64,000 nucleotides of DNA, taken from Symbiotaphrina buchneri (lineage: Eukaryota; Ascomycota; Symbiotaphrinales; Symbiotaphrinaceae). The first letter of the stretch is position 1, and every line of letters starts with the position of its first letter. The position numbers and the translations under genes were made by a program. Shown here piece after piece: positions 41,662 through 53,580 of the stretch. The stretch covers positions 124,001-188,000 of the forward strand of contig BCIG01000025.1 in the NCBI GenBank assembly GCA_001599915.1, written 5' to 3'. The notes below the pieces were generated by a model. The model made no database searches. It was not told the DNA's origin and saw nothing but the letters and a program-made list of their open reading frames with translations.

Positions 41662-44044
41662 ATGATGACTGCCGCCACCGCAGCAACTCTGGAGCCTACC
41701 AATACCAGAAGCCGAAAAGACCGGCCGTGTGACACGTGCCGACGAAGGAAAAGTAAATGTGTCATTCCTGAAGGAGCTGAACGCTGTGTCCTCTGCGATT
41801 TTCATAAGCAGGATTGCACATTTGAGCAAAGTCCCCAACCCAGAAAGAGAGGAACTGACTCAAAGGATGAGAGACCTGCAAAGAGGAGGTAATCACTCAC
41901 CCACCCTTTTATTCTGCGCTCTTAGATGTGATATCGAGCTAATCTGCTTGATAGAGCTTCAGATGCAGAGTCAAATGGCTCGCGGACTCATCCTAACAGC
42001 ATCTCCTCAGGACCTGCCGTGCGATCAGAAATCATCGAGGACTATGCAAACCTCAAAGGCCCATCACTGCTCAAAGAAACCTTGGGCCTTCAGAATCATC
42101 GGCATAGCAAGTACATCGGTGTCACTAGTTATCATGAGCCATATCTCATGAATTCGATTCCTTTTGATAACAAGGATGAGTATGCTTTGGCCACTGGAAC
42201 ATTACGCAAAGTCAGCGAAAGAGACACCTTTCTCCAGCTATCGGACCAGCAGGCTCGATCTGACGAGCTGAGCGATCTCGACGCCATTGAAAATGTCGTC
42301 GCCCCTCACGGTCAGGCACTTATTAATATCTATTTTCGCATTGTACATCCGAATTTCCCCATTTTACACAAGGTCTATCTAGAGAAGTATCGAAGGACAC
42401 ATCGAGAATTCACTCCTCCATTACTGGCAGCCGTCTATATCCTGGCTTTGAATTGGTGGTCGTATAGCGCAGATCTATCAACCTTACCAAAACCAAACGT
42501 CAAAGAGCTGGAGAAATTGGCATTACGAACTATGAATGATGTGGTCCACAGGCCAAAGTTGTCGACCGTACAGGCAGGTCTTTTGCTCCTCCAAAGACCA
42601 GGTGGCGACTCCTGGGCAATGACGGCACAGTTGGTGGCAATTGGTCAAGATCTGGGTCTGCACGCCGATTGCACATATTGGAAAATCCCAGAGTGGGAGA
42701 AAGGACTAAGAAAACGTCTGGGATGGGCGCTGTTCATGCAGGACAAATGGGGTTCAATGATATACGGAAGACCATCTTTGATTTCGCGATGTAACTGGAC
42801 CGTCGAAGATGTCCAGAAGGATGATTTCCCTGAAAATGCTGCGGATGAGGACGACGAGGAAGGAAGCTCGGAAGTTGAAAAGGGCCGGGTGTTGTTCACA
42901 GAGATGATTTCTTTGACTCAAATTCTGGCCGAGATCTTGGAGGCATTTTTCAGTCTGAAATCACTACAAAAGTTGGAAGAAGAAAGCACGAATGCGACAC
43001 TTATGATTTTAGAGAGGGCGAAACCGCTGCAGACGCGCCTGAAGCAATGGTACGCCAACCTGCCCGAGTGTGTAAAGATGGATTCCACCAAAGTCAGAAA
43101 ACTATCCTCGACAGGTAATGACGTTCTTCCACTGCTCCTTTGCCACCTCTAACCTCTCTAAAGGCTACTTGCACCTGGCATATCTTGCCACCGAAATCAC
43201 ACTTCACCGGTGCATCGTGCGGTCAATTGACAGCCACACAGATCCGCACCTCGTACACATCTGCCGCTCAGCAGCCCGCTCGCGGCTCATGGCCGCCATG
43301 GACTTCGTCAACAGCCTGAAGCCCGAGCATCTCCAATCCTTCTGGTACTTCGCGTCCAAGATCAACTTCGCCGTCGTGGGCATGTTCGCAAACCTGCTAT
43401 GGGCGACATCACGAGAGCCCGAAGAGGCCGAATACTACCGCAGCCGGCTGGGCGAGTACCGGTGGACGCTGCGCGTCAGCAGCAAGGGCGCCGAGTTCAT
43501 GGAGTTCGCCGTCGGCGTGCTGGACGAGGCGGCGGGCGTCTTCCAGAAGCGGATCGGGCAGGGCCACTCCCAACCCGCCGCCCACGGACACGGACGCAGG
43601 AACTCCGTCCCGGTGTCGTTCCACGCGCAGCAGCCTCAGCAGCAGAGCAGCATGCAGTGGCCGAATAACCAGGGGCTGCCCCCGGCGGTGGGGGTGGACG
43701 CGTCGCGGCCCAGCAGCACGAGCATCTCGCCCGAGCTGGCGCACAGCGCGCTCCACGGCGGCCAGTTCTGGCTGGACACGCCGCCGGGCATGACGCCGGG
43801 TATGCAGCACTATTCCGCTTCTGCGCAACAGCAGCAGCAGGGGCAGCAGCAGGCTGACGCGACGTCGTTCACGGGCTCGGCTGAGTATGAGGCGTATATG
43901 GCGCCCGGCGGACCGTATGCTGAGCAGACGCCTGATGGGGCAAATGGGGGGTACCATGCTGTTGCGGTGGATGAACGGTGGGGCACGGCGGGTGGGACGG
44001 GCAGGTCGATCTTTGAGGAGCAAGATGAGTTCTTGGGGATGTGA
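41662..44044 (+). CDS. Zn2Cys6 transcription factor, Dal81/TamA-like
   Basis: 755-aa nuclear regulator. Exons 41662-41888, 41955-43114 and 43164-44044; introns of 66 and 49 nt (the second begins GTAATG). Start at 41662 or the adjacent ATG at 41665. The binuclear cluster is CX2CX6CX8CX2CX6C at Cys23-Cys52 (CDTCRRRKSKCV ... CVLCDFHKQDC), followed by the QSPQPRKR arm. A fungal_trans domain begins at ALINIYFRIVHPNFPILHKV, and PPLLAAVYILALNWWSYS, KLSTVQAGLLLLQRPGGDSW and RLGWALFMQDKWGSMIYGRP match my memory of yeast Dal81/Uga35 and Aspergillus TamA. The C-terminus is Gln/Gly-rich. Dal81 supports induction of allantoin, urea and GABA genes; allophanate is the yeast inducer. The neighbouring allophanate hydrolase makes this context suggestive. 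Orthology itself needs a tree. Confidence 0.85.
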
Positions 44045-44585
44045 TGTTGCTGTGGGTGAGAGCTGGCGGGGTGGGTGTTGGCTCCTTGCTTTTCTACCTT
44101 TGATGGGCGCCATCGAACCCACTGGCTCAGCGGGAAGTGTACGTCGGGGCACCGAGATGCGCGGGTGGTTGGTCCCTTACCATATACGAAGGCGGAGGTG
44201 TCATCTGGTCTTTCTTGTCTATATGTTGTGAAGGATATACCCAAGCACTGTCATTTGGGTGGATACTTGTATTAGCGGGATATAATTGGACAGCGACATT
44301 TAGAGAGCCAAAAGCTGATTTTTCATCATTACAGAAATATTTGTTCAAGTGGTATAAAACCCTCCTCGTGCTGCGTAATTCAATGTTCCCTGATATCACT
44401 TTTTAGCGTACTGGTGTAGTGTCATGCGTTGATACTGAAATAGTCACACATGACCTTCATGAAGATCCCTTTTGCCAGCTCGCCTTTCATGGGCCACCAC
44501 AGGTACAGCATGTCATCGAGTCCCGCAGCCTGCCGCAGTGAACGCCCATCCGAACGCCATACAAAACGAACATGAACCAAGACGT
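44045..44585. other. convergent intergenic region
   Basis: The 3' flanks of two convergent genes. AT-rich at 44265-44440. No coding signal. Confidence 0.5.
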
Positions 44586-46663
44586 TCAAGTGACCACCAT
44601 CCGACCAGCTTTTAGCCTCTCATTCAACACGAGGCGTTCCTCATCGCTCCGATCCGAGTACCCATGGGTTCTCATCAGGTGCGCTCGGAGCTCCTTTCGC
44701 TGGCGGTACAGTTTCAGATGACACCTTGTCCCGTCCGGCGGCTCCTCCATGCACCGGTACTGGATGGCCTGGCAGAACCTCTCCCACCGCCTGGTCATGG
44801 ATCGTTTGCGCCGCTGCTCTACCAGCCTTGCCGCCGTCCTGCTCAGCATCTCCTGCGTTCCCTTCTCGGAGATGTATTGCTCCGTGAGCTCCCGAATATG
44901 CTTTAGTGTCTTGTTCTCTCCCGTCCGTCGACTGATCTTCCATTGATCGAGAGGTACATCACATAGACGCAGAGCTCCAGGCACATTGAATCGGGCGTAA
45001 GGGAGGTGTTTGTCTTGTGTGATAGTCTCCATTACTGCGTGGGTCTGCTCCGAATCTGATGCAAGGTCTTTAGCCGCACCAATGTACCGGATATACCTAT
45101 TGATCCCGGGTCGTCCGAAGCGCTCAATGCTGCGCCTGCCTGTGCCGATACTTACAATACCGGCAATCGCTTGCTCCGCACCCCCATTCATCTGCTTTAC
45201 TTCTTCATAAACCTCCCAGGTTGGATTGTTCATGCCATTACCGAAACCTCCGTCGAGAAATTCATCCTTCTCGATTTTCATAGTCTCGAAGTAAGTGGGT
45301 GCCGCGGATGTAGCACGGGCGACCTGCCATATGGGCACATTGGACGGTGGGCCGGGGTTTCGTTCGTAGATATTTGTCTTTAGGCTGCGGATATGCCGGT
45401 ATGAGCGGAACAGATGCGGACCATCATCAAACCCGCAACAAGATTTGCGCCACGCCAGTGCGATGCTATACTGGGTCAGTTGGTTAAGAGGATCACTAGT
45501 GACGAGGTAACTCACGTCCGACACATCTCCTCGCTTGACGGAAAGTAGGTATCACGGAGTTCTTCGGGCCGCTCTTTTAATTGTTCATCCAGGATATGCT
45601 CAACGGCTTGCCGAAGACATTTAGGGTTGTATTTATCTCTTGGCCACCAGATAGGAGGAGGAGAAAGCATGTGGACTTTCCGAGGGTGCCCAAAGACAAT
45701 TTGGCCGAGCTTGCTCCATTGTGTTATGCAGTCGTCAACACACATTCGAAGACGTCCGAGCATGATGGCGATCAACCTGCCATCGTTTAGAGGAGGGAAC
45801 AGGTGCGCTATATCTGAGCATGATGCTTACCCTCCCGTACTTGTCCCGCCAATATAATCGAAATAATGACAGGGAAGATATTGCTTGAGAGACTCGTCTG
45901 GGGTCTGAGTGTGCTCATCGTTCGTCGTCCCATCCTCAGCCCGAAGAGTTGACAAAGGATGGCTGCTCCAATGAACAGGCTCCAAGTCGTGCTGTTCTTC
46001 TAGAGCTTTGATCTTCTCCATAAGAGCGCGCAATATGAGGAGACTGGAGTAGCCTCGAATTCCACCTCCATCTGACACCCATATGAGTAACTATTCTTTA
46101 GTATCACTGAATGGCTTACCGAATGTCAAGATGTTCTTGCCCGTCCAAGGGTCTTCCGGGTCGTTTCTCGAAGACGCGTGAGTACCATCGGTCATCCATG
46201 TCTCTTTCCGACTGGGTAATTTGAAAGACCCAGCGGGAATTGGATTGTGTGGGGTCTCAATGGGAGTACAGTAGATACTTTGTCCGGACGATGCATGCGT
46301 CGAGCTGGAGAACGTCGTGCTCTGCCTCTTTGGAGCCCATGTCTTGGTCTCAGGCCCGAATGAGATCGTCCGCTGTAAAGGAGAAGGGTCTGCTGTGACG
46401 GCACTAGACTGCATGCCATCATTGCCCAATGAGCTAGGGGTTATGGGCACATTCTTGGGACTGTCCCGGATTGCAAAGTCGGCAGCATCTGTCAATCTCT
46501 CGTTGGTGGCATCGGCCACTGGTTCGGGTGACGTGGTGCGCTCCAGCGCGATTGGACTTTCAGCAGTTGGGGAATCTGCTGAGCCTTGACTCGGTATCGT
46601 GCTCAGGGCCGGGGGAGACCATATCGAACGGGCCATACTGCGGCTGCCTGCCATGAAATTCAA
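44586..46663 (-). CDS. patatin-like phospholipase with C2H2-like tail
   Basis: 641-aa serine acyl-hydrolase. Exons (minus) 46663-46120, 46071-45831, 45776-45516 and 45465-44586; introns of 48, 54 and 50 nt. Residues 1-175 are Ser/Thr/Pro-rich, with a basic start. The patatin domain begins at KNILTFDGGGIRGYSSLLIL (oxyanion loop 182-188), with nucleophile elbow GGTSTGG (Ser259) and catalytic Asp420 in FLDGGFGNG, so the Ser-Asp dyad is complete. Conserved CRTIALAWR and WQVARATSAAPTYF blocks are present. The start is 46663 or 46654. The last 70 residues contain a Cys/His arrangement (YRCMEEPPDGTRCHLKLYRQ then LRAHLMRTHG) resembling one C2H2 finger, seen in some fungal patatins linked to non-self or immune-like proteins. 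No ankyrin, TPR or NB-ARC module follows. Substrate likely phospholipid. Confidence 0.9.
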
Positions 46664-47584
46664 TTCTGGGGCAACGAGTGAGAGGCAGCTGGACTTTTTT
46701 AATGGCCACAGCTATACGATTCAGGCTTCTGGATTCGCATATCGAGTTGCTTCTTTCTGGACAAGGCTGCGCTGACTCGAAAGTGGCACCCTTGGAAAGG
46801 TCGCACAACAGGTTCGTGGGCGAAGGCTGCTTACAGCCCACAGTCTCTCAGCCTCCACCACCTACCGAGCGGACGGTTTGAGCGAAGGCACGCAATTAGA
46901 CTGGATACCGTATGGCGAAAGCCACCTAGGTCCATCAAGAACGCCATCCTGGAGACGCTCTGCGGAAGAATGATTCGCGCTGAATACGACCTTATCGGTC
47001 CAAGACGAAGAATGGATAGCAGCACTTTGAACCGCAAGGCTGCGGCAGTAATTGCATGACCAAAGATAGAAAGGGAGTGCTGTGTGACAGATGTTTTGCA
47101 GGGAGATGACTGACCTCGCTCTGCGCCTAGAAGCCCAGCCTTGTGAGCAAGGCAGAGACCATCTACCGATTTTCATATTTCGTCCAGGCTATTTGCCGAC
47201 TGAGGCATCACATAAGGAGTGCTCAGCCCAGTCCATCAAGACCACCGGGCACGTGAGCCTTGTCGGAACAGAAGAAATGTGTTCATGCTCCTCCGTGATT
47301 GGATGCGGATTGAAATCATTGGAAAGCGGCTGAGCCACATTGCCGCCCCGCATGCAGGTTACATGGTGACAATTGGGGGCCAAAACTCAAACAATGCCAT
47401 AATTAACCGAATACATGTCACAGTGGACGCGCCGCTGATGGCCATCTGCTGGGCCGTCGTGAGACTGCGCTTCAAGCCCACAGCCTGGTCCTTTTGTTAT
47501 ATAGAGGGCCAAATGCGCGAAAACTCATGCCCTCGTAGTGCAATAACACAACCAGTAATATCGACATCTCTAGCAACCAGAAGC
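46664..47584. other. intergenic, promoter of patatin gene
   Basis: No coding signal; a plus frame from 47219 upstream of the small orphan gene looks like untranslated sequence. Confidence 0.4.
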
Positions 47585-47993
47585 ATGGTACCTCTTTCTC
47601 GCACATCAACGTCATCGAAGACAATCGAACAAAACAAGCTAAAACCCATACAGCCCCACGAGAAGGTCCTCGTGTACGACCCGGTGGAGCATTTCCTATG
47701 CACAAAAGCTTATGGCGAACTTGAAGGTATGTCTGAATCGGTCAGCACGTTGATAATCGCATCATTCTAAGCTCGAGATAGGCACTGGCTCCCTGCAAGC
47801 ACTTCCGAAATGGAAGAACGAGCTTGACATTTATACGCCAAGTGACATGACAGAGCAGGGCCGTTTCCTTGCTACCATTCATGTGGACCGCCTCGGCGTG
47901 CGGAAAAACTGGCAACGACGTTTCGGCCAGATCAAGGCGCTCTACGTCCAGGGAGCCACGGGCGGAGGATTCGATTTAAGGAGTAATCCATGA
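47585..47993 (+). CDS. small orphan protein, two exons
   Basis: Predicted 117 aa. Exons 47585-47726 and 47782-47993 (354 nt), with one 55-nt GT-AG intron splitting a Gly codon (ELE-G-TGSLQ). The sequence starts MVPLSRTSTSSKTIEQNKLK, continues VLVYDPVEHFLCTKAYGELEG and ends in a Trp/Arg-rich stretch with IHVDRLGVRKNWQRRFGQIK and GGGFDLRSNP. No signal peptide, membrane span or known domain is visible. Composition and the clean intron make it plausible, but it could also be the remnant of a longer gene. I do not recognise the family. Confidence 0.4.
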
Positions 47994-49044
47994 CACCGTG
48001 TGCCAGCTGTCAGACGGTCTGCCGCGAGGTTCCTGATCGCCGCATTTGGTGTGTCCAGCTGGCTCGTGGCGTAACGTTGCTTCCGGTCACCACTTGGTCT
48101 CCTACGCCCATCTCTGCCTCCCTCAGAAATGTTCTCCCTGGTCCAGGGCTCTTCTAGGGTTGGTTTCTTGGTGTTAGCGGTGTGCCGGCGCAGCTCTCGT
48201 TCGGAGAGCCTCTGAGCGTAGTTTTGGAATCAATAAGAGAAATACAATGCAATAAACATAATAAACAGCTGAGATGTATCTTCGCGAGCACTGGAATAGC
48301 TTCAGACGTGAAGGTACCTATTGCTCAGATATTAACGATAGCAGATGCTGAAAACAAGCACCTCAAGCGTAGATCGACAATAATAAGTGAAAGGCAACAG
48401 AGGGACCAACAGAAACAAGAACTGGAAATAAGAACTGGCTCTCCCAACACATAAAGAAAAGCCTTAGAAGTATACAATACCTCCGCAGCGCGTGTTGCAC
48501 TGGTGGAGATAAACGACCATGTAAACCCAGCGATTCATACGCTTGAGCATGAGCCCCAAGTTTGTGGCAGCCATAGATCCGCGACGAGAAGCATTCCTGG
48601 TAAAGAGCTCTGGTCGGAAGATTACAAGAAGTTGCCGTTTTCAACAAGGTGCGGACGATATGCCAGCTTTAAAGACCAGCTCTGCACTGCCTCGTGGAGG
48701 TGTGACGCGGATGTGGAAGGCTGGAACAGGACGCGGTCGGCTAGCCGTAGCAATAGCGCCCTGTCACGTGGTTTTCTCTCATCGAGGGCCCATTTTCAGG
48801 GGCTCGACATCTACAGTTCACGATCGCAGGGAACACGCATTCACTGTTATCCATGACTAACAAACACAAGAACCCCCGAATTTGCGTCATTCGCTTCCGC
48901 TCCCTCTTTTCCTGACCCGACGAGCTGGTCCAGGTCAAACACAACCACCCCTGAGAGGTATTTCCATCATTACTCCAGCGGCCCGCCAGTGGTGACGACA
49001 TTATTAGGTGGGCAGAGCCACAACCATCACGGACAGTTCATTCA
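47994..49044. other. intergenic, nothing supported
   Basis: A frame at 48182-48454 rich in Lys/Gln/Glu (ENKHLKRRSTIISERQQRDQ) looks like a decayed transposase-type tail but is too short to place. Sequence around 48200-48460 is AT-richer than its flanks. The 3' flank of the acetate permease gene is at the right. Confidence 0.4.
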
Positions 49045-50364
49045 TTAGACGCTGTGTTCATGTCGGCCATCCTTCTCCTTGAGCCTTTGACTTCCAGGCT
49101 TGATGAACCGACTGAGATCTCCGACGGGGATCTGAAAGGGAAAGTCTAAGGCGGCCAGCATCTGGGCAAAAAAGATATACCACCCTAAAAGAGAGGCGAT
49201 CAAACCCCAGGCGCCAGCTCCCTATAAATGCATTAGAGACTGGTGCCTTACTTGCTTTTATAAGTAGAAGGGACAACAATGAGAGACGGGCAAGACTAAC
49301 TGTCTGTAGCCGGCTCGCGAGTGCTGCAGCGCCATTGGCAGCTTGCCAATACGTTCCTGCCAGCAGACCAAAGGTAAGGAGGAGAGATAGGAAGATTCCG
49401 AAGAAGACCACGTTGGTGCGTAGAGCGCATATCATGTACACGAAGGACATAAGCCCCATAAAGAGCATGAAGAATGCTGCGGCCACAAACAGACATGGTC
49501 AGCACAGACCTCAGTCATGGTGGAGACTAATTGATGATACTCACCGAAAGTGGCTGAGAATTGAGCAGTCTGAAGTCCCGCGGCAGCGTCCGCTGGGTCT
49601 GGAGAGTAAAAGGAGTACGAATTAAAGCTTTGCGTGAGCGTACTGCCGAATGATAGCCAAAAACCACCTTCAGGGAACATATCAGTGTCCGACTGCGGTT
49701 ATAGCTGACAATGGCCCCGATTAGAGGCAGCGGCTGCTTACCGAAGGATGCAAAAACCACAAATGGGAAGGTATTTCCCAAGAAGAATTCCAGCAGACCA
49801 CCAAGGAGCATGAGAATCCCTCCCATGAAAAAGAAAACACCACTGCGCAAAGATTGTCTGCATTAGCATGTACAGGACCTGTTAGGGTAGCCAGAACTTA
49901 CTTGATGGCTGTTCCACTACCTCCGGATCCTCTCCAGCCCATCAAAATGCAAGAGAGCGGCGTTAGACTCATTATGAAGCCCAGTAAGGCCCTGGCGTAC
50001 GTCAACAAACTTGAAGGTACAGTCCGGATATGTCAAAGAGCAGCAATGAAGCGGAGAGTACACAGGCTCAGATAGTAAAAGCAGGAGCCAGCAGACTGGA
50101 AATTGTTCCTTACAATGGTGTCGGGTTCCCGAAAGTCTTCCGTAAGTCACCCTTGACAACATTCTGCGGTGAAAGGTAGAGCTTCTCGAACAATTCAGGC
50201 GATATAGATATGCTTCCTGCCGTCCGGATCCTATGCAGAGCAGTATCACTATCTGCGTCAGGGCCCAGGTGGAGGTCCCCGTTGCCGTTGCTCATTGGCG
50301 AAAAGTCTTTCTGCAGAGGTTCTCCATTCCTGGGCCGCGCGGTTGTATTTGCTTCAGTCGCCAT
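49045..50364 (-). CDS. acetate permease, GPR1/FUN34/YaaH (Ato) family
   Basis: 305-aa plasma-membrane transporter of acetate and related monocarboxylates. Exons (minus) 50364-50114, 49991-49902, 49842-49742, 49667-49545, 49476-49301 and 49221-49045; introns of 122, 59, 74, 68 and 79 nt; sum 918 nt. A hydrophilic N-terminus of about 80 residues contains SPQNVVKGDLRKTFGNPTPL. The family motif NPTPLALLGF opens the first of six membrane spans. The others are seen in GVFFFMGGILMLLGGLLEFF, FPFVVFASFGGFWLSFG, AFFMLFMGLMSFVYMICALR, TNVVFFGIFLSLLLTFGLLA and AWGLIASLLGWYIFFAQML. The conserved aspartate-bearing GDLS and basic tail follow. Highly intron-split but fully consistent. Confidence 0.93.
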
Positions 50365-52576
50365 TCTCGTATTTGATGCTTGATGAGAGACACACGACCG
50401 GATACAATCTGATATGACTGTGGAAAGAAATCAAAGAAGGCGGCTCAATTCGCGGGACTTGAAGCATGTTATAGGAGGACGATGCTGAGAATTCGGTATA
50501 AATGTCCACGGATTGATGACCCCGCCGTACTGCTATGCATCCCATGCATGTTTGTATGTTTGCAAGGAAGTGAAGGGATAGTACGCCGTCATTCCCTAGA
50601 CTTGCGTCACTAAGCCCGTAAGAGACCGAGGACTCTCTATCATTGGTACGGTTGATAGTTGGCGCTTTGTCTAGAGGGATAATCCGGACACCTATCGATG
50701 GTGGAGTGGACCCCGTTGACTTGTCATGGCGCTCTAGCATCCCTGTAATCGACCCGCGAAATGGAAAAGGTGACTCGGCAATCAGGACTTTCAACCCAAC
50801 AAGCCGTGTTTATTATTTGTGCATACGAGAAGGAGAAAGGAGTCAAAGCGTTGACGGCTCCTGAGCAAATCAGTGCGTAAGCCATCCGCCGCCGATATCC
50901 GTGTCGTGCAGGCCGGGATGCAGACAGCTGTCTTCTCAAACATCAGCAAGCATCCGATATCTGCCGCTTCCACGTGAAGGACTGAATTGTTTGAGATGAT
51001 GGCACACGAAAACTGGTCGGACAAGATAAGATGCTCGTACAATCGTCGTGCCATCAATCAACCCATCTTGCACAGGCGGATGTGTCCGCAGCAAATGCGA
51101 TCTGGCTTCCCCTGGCCCCCGGCCAAATGGAAATTGTGGTTCGGGCCTGCGGACGTGGCTGAAGGCTCGAGATTCGCACTAATACCTGCCGGACTTATCA
51201 TGCGGGCGGTCGCGCTTTGCCCACGGGAACCAGCTTGTTGACTTGGAGGTTTAGCCTAACCGACCCGCCCGGATCGACGCCAAAAACTGCGGGGGATTTG
51301 TGGGGTAGCACACCCACCACCGACGGGAATAACGAACAACGAATAACGAATAACGCAATCCCGCCAGTAGATAGGAGACGCCGCGATATTTCTCGGCACT
51401 TGCGGCCCCCCAACCAATGCTTGCGCTTTCTAGGTACCTCTAGATTGAGGCACACTCGGCCCGCATTTCTAGGAAGGTTCCGGCCACAACACCGCTGGCG
51501 ACGTCTCTTTCGCCGGATCCGCATCGGGTCCGCTTATCTCGCAGATCGACCGGAAAAGGAATTTCTGCGGGTAATCTCGCTGTTCTGTAACATCATGCGT
51601 GATTGTCCACTACGATAGGCTGCTAAACGGAACATAGCATCGCTTGGTGTGACGTGCTAGCTCAATCGAGTCCCTTTGTGCAAAGTTCCGATTGCAAGGG
51701 TCTTATGGCGATGCCTCATCAGTGGAGTCCTGTATGTTGCTGCATGGTCAGCATACGGTTGCAATTGATCGCTCAACAAGCGACCTAAAGCGGAGGTGGA
51801 TCCCTGCTCCTATACAGTAGAGTTGTTCGAGCGCCCCTTGAGCTCTCCCTCTAACCCCGCTTTTAGAGACATGATTCAATGCACACGTGTGAAAAGAGAA
51901 CGTACGACGCGGATAGAGGCTGCTTGCACTTCACTGCAGATGTGGGCGGCCAGCAACCCAGTACCAGCGTGCTCCTGTCAACAGAAGAACCCCGACCTCG
52001 GTATAATGGGAACTCGGCGCTCGGTGCAACGTAGTTCGCTATCCGGTGTGCGGAAGGTCAGATGTGAAGGGAGATATCCGTCTTGTAGTAACGTTTCTTC
52101 AGCCGCATTTGTCATTGTTTTGTGCGGTCAGTCGTGGTGGACTGGAGCGTTGCAGAACTAGGAGTAACATCACATAGGTAGGGGCCAATTGCAAGATTTG
52201 TTGTCCTGGTAGACATCTTGGGTGTTGTCTGCGCCAGATCATTCAAGCATGCGCTGAACATCAAGGAGAGTCAGCCTCGCTCCCGACGCAGTTGATTGTC
52301 TTGTACAGATTCTCGAACCAATGCAAGCGATATGTCGCACCAACTCTGAGAGCAATCAATTTGACATCATCATGTAATCGGGACGCTCAACGTTGCGACG
52401 CTGGGAACAATGGTCGGTCCTTCATCCAAGTTAGCCCGCCCAGTCCAGCGCTGTCCCATGGCTTGCTTGACCGATCACAGTGCTCGAAACTCCGGTTCCC
52501 CTGTATGCCGTCGATATGCAATATTATAACCAATGCCCGGACCCAAAGTACTCCTTTAAATGCCGGCACGTTACTC
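50365..52576. other. 2.2-kb intergenic region, promoter of acetate permease
   Basis: No gene recognised. GC-rich elements at 51230-51540 include GGGGGATTTGTGGGGT. A weak open frame at 51217-51618 is a GC-driven shadow. Likely a long regulatory region for the permease plus unassigned sequence. Confidence 0.45.
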
Positions 52577-53351
52577 CTAACCAACCATATCATCATCCTC
52601 TTCATCGCCCTCTTCGTAGCCCTCTCCTTCCGTCTCTCTCCTGGCCACTTCCTTTGCTTTCCCTAGCACCCTTAACCCATCCACTACTCCAGCAATGAAT
52701 GCCCTGCCCTCGCCGACCTCCATTGCTCCCACTCCTTTTAGACTGACAAGACCTGCGCCATCCAGCACTTTTGTTCCGGCACGCATCTTGGCCATTCGTA
52801 CCTCCCTAAGATCCCTCAACAAGACTCGGAGCAGATCCGGCTCGGGCAGGTCATCTGCGGCATGTGCTAGTAATTGTTCGCTCATCTCCAGATAGTGGTA
52901 TGGTAATGCAGTGGGAGGTGCATCATGTGTGGCACTCTTCAGGAAGGGTGGAGAAGTCGAGGTGTGCGGAGGCAGCGGTGGTGGGGGAGAGAACGTGGAG
53001 GAGACCTCGGTCTCCAGTTTGAGGATTGTCTCGAGTGATGATGGGTGAAGCCATGGTGGTGGAAGGATGTTTGCTCTTTTTTGACGCTTGAGTAACAGCG
53101 CCAACCACAGAGGTAATGGTGTACGGTGAGGCGGTTGGAGGGCAGGCGTCGGTCCCTGCGCATATGCAACGTATTAGTTACCTAGATAATTCAATGGGCT
53201 GGAGTTCTGAATGCAAGAGCCTCCACTCTCAGCTTACCCCGAGAAGATGCAGGGCTTCAAGGCGCTGGCGAGGAATAACCGTGACGAGTTCCATTTCGCA
53301 GAGAAAGGCAATCTCCGGAGGCGTGAGGCCGGGCGGCAATGTGTGAGCCAT
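52577..53351 (-). CDS. PSF2: GINS complex subunit Psf2
   Basis: 230-aa subunit of the GINS tetramer, part of the CMG replicative helicase in the nucleus. Exons (minus) 53351-53238 and 53155-52577; intron of 82 nt. The first exon carries the start [20 protein letters not shown] and [18 protein letters not shown]. The second gives the Psf2 core: [20 protein letters not shown], then [19 protein letters not shown] and [20 protein letters not shown], and the diagnostic [16 protein letters not shown]. An acidic fungal tail ends [12 protein letters not shown]. The N-terminal exon is short and was placed by the [13 protein letters not shown] motif. Divergent from ALG10 with a shared short promoter. 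Confidence 0.95.
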
Positions 53352-53580
53352 GACTTTGACTTGCGAGCACAGCTCAACGGGTTAAGAATTGAGCCTTCGC
53401 AGTACCACCATGTGTTGTCATACAGAACGTAAGGGACCGGTGCGTACGAGAAAGTTGAGGGCGGAATCAATTTGGCGGGGCACGACAGACGCGCTTTCGC
53501 GTAAGGCGTAAATTGATCGAGTGACAGCAAGGCATCTACTCCGACAACACCCAGACAATGGAAAACCGGAACAAATAAAG
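53352..53580. promoter_or_regulatory. 229-bp divergent promoter PSF2/ALG10 with MBF/E2F-like sites
   Basis: Contains TTTGGCGGG at 53471-53479, the classic E2F-type core, and ACGCG-CTTT-CGCGT at 53489-53502, an inverted pair of MCB half-sites overlapping TTTCGCG. G1/S control by MBF (Swi6-Mbp1 type) is expected for replication genes such as PSF2; ALG10 may share it passively. Confidence 0.6.

Noticed and set aside
43409-44152. 247-codon minus-strand frame
   Set aside because: Antisense shadow of the GC-rich, Gln/Gly-rich C-terminus of the Zn2Cys6 regulator.
45466-45515. Possible frameshift in the patatin gene at intron 3
   Set aside because: Using the AG at TATAG instead of CCCAG as the 3' splice site restores the frame and the CRTIALAWR motif; no damage needed.
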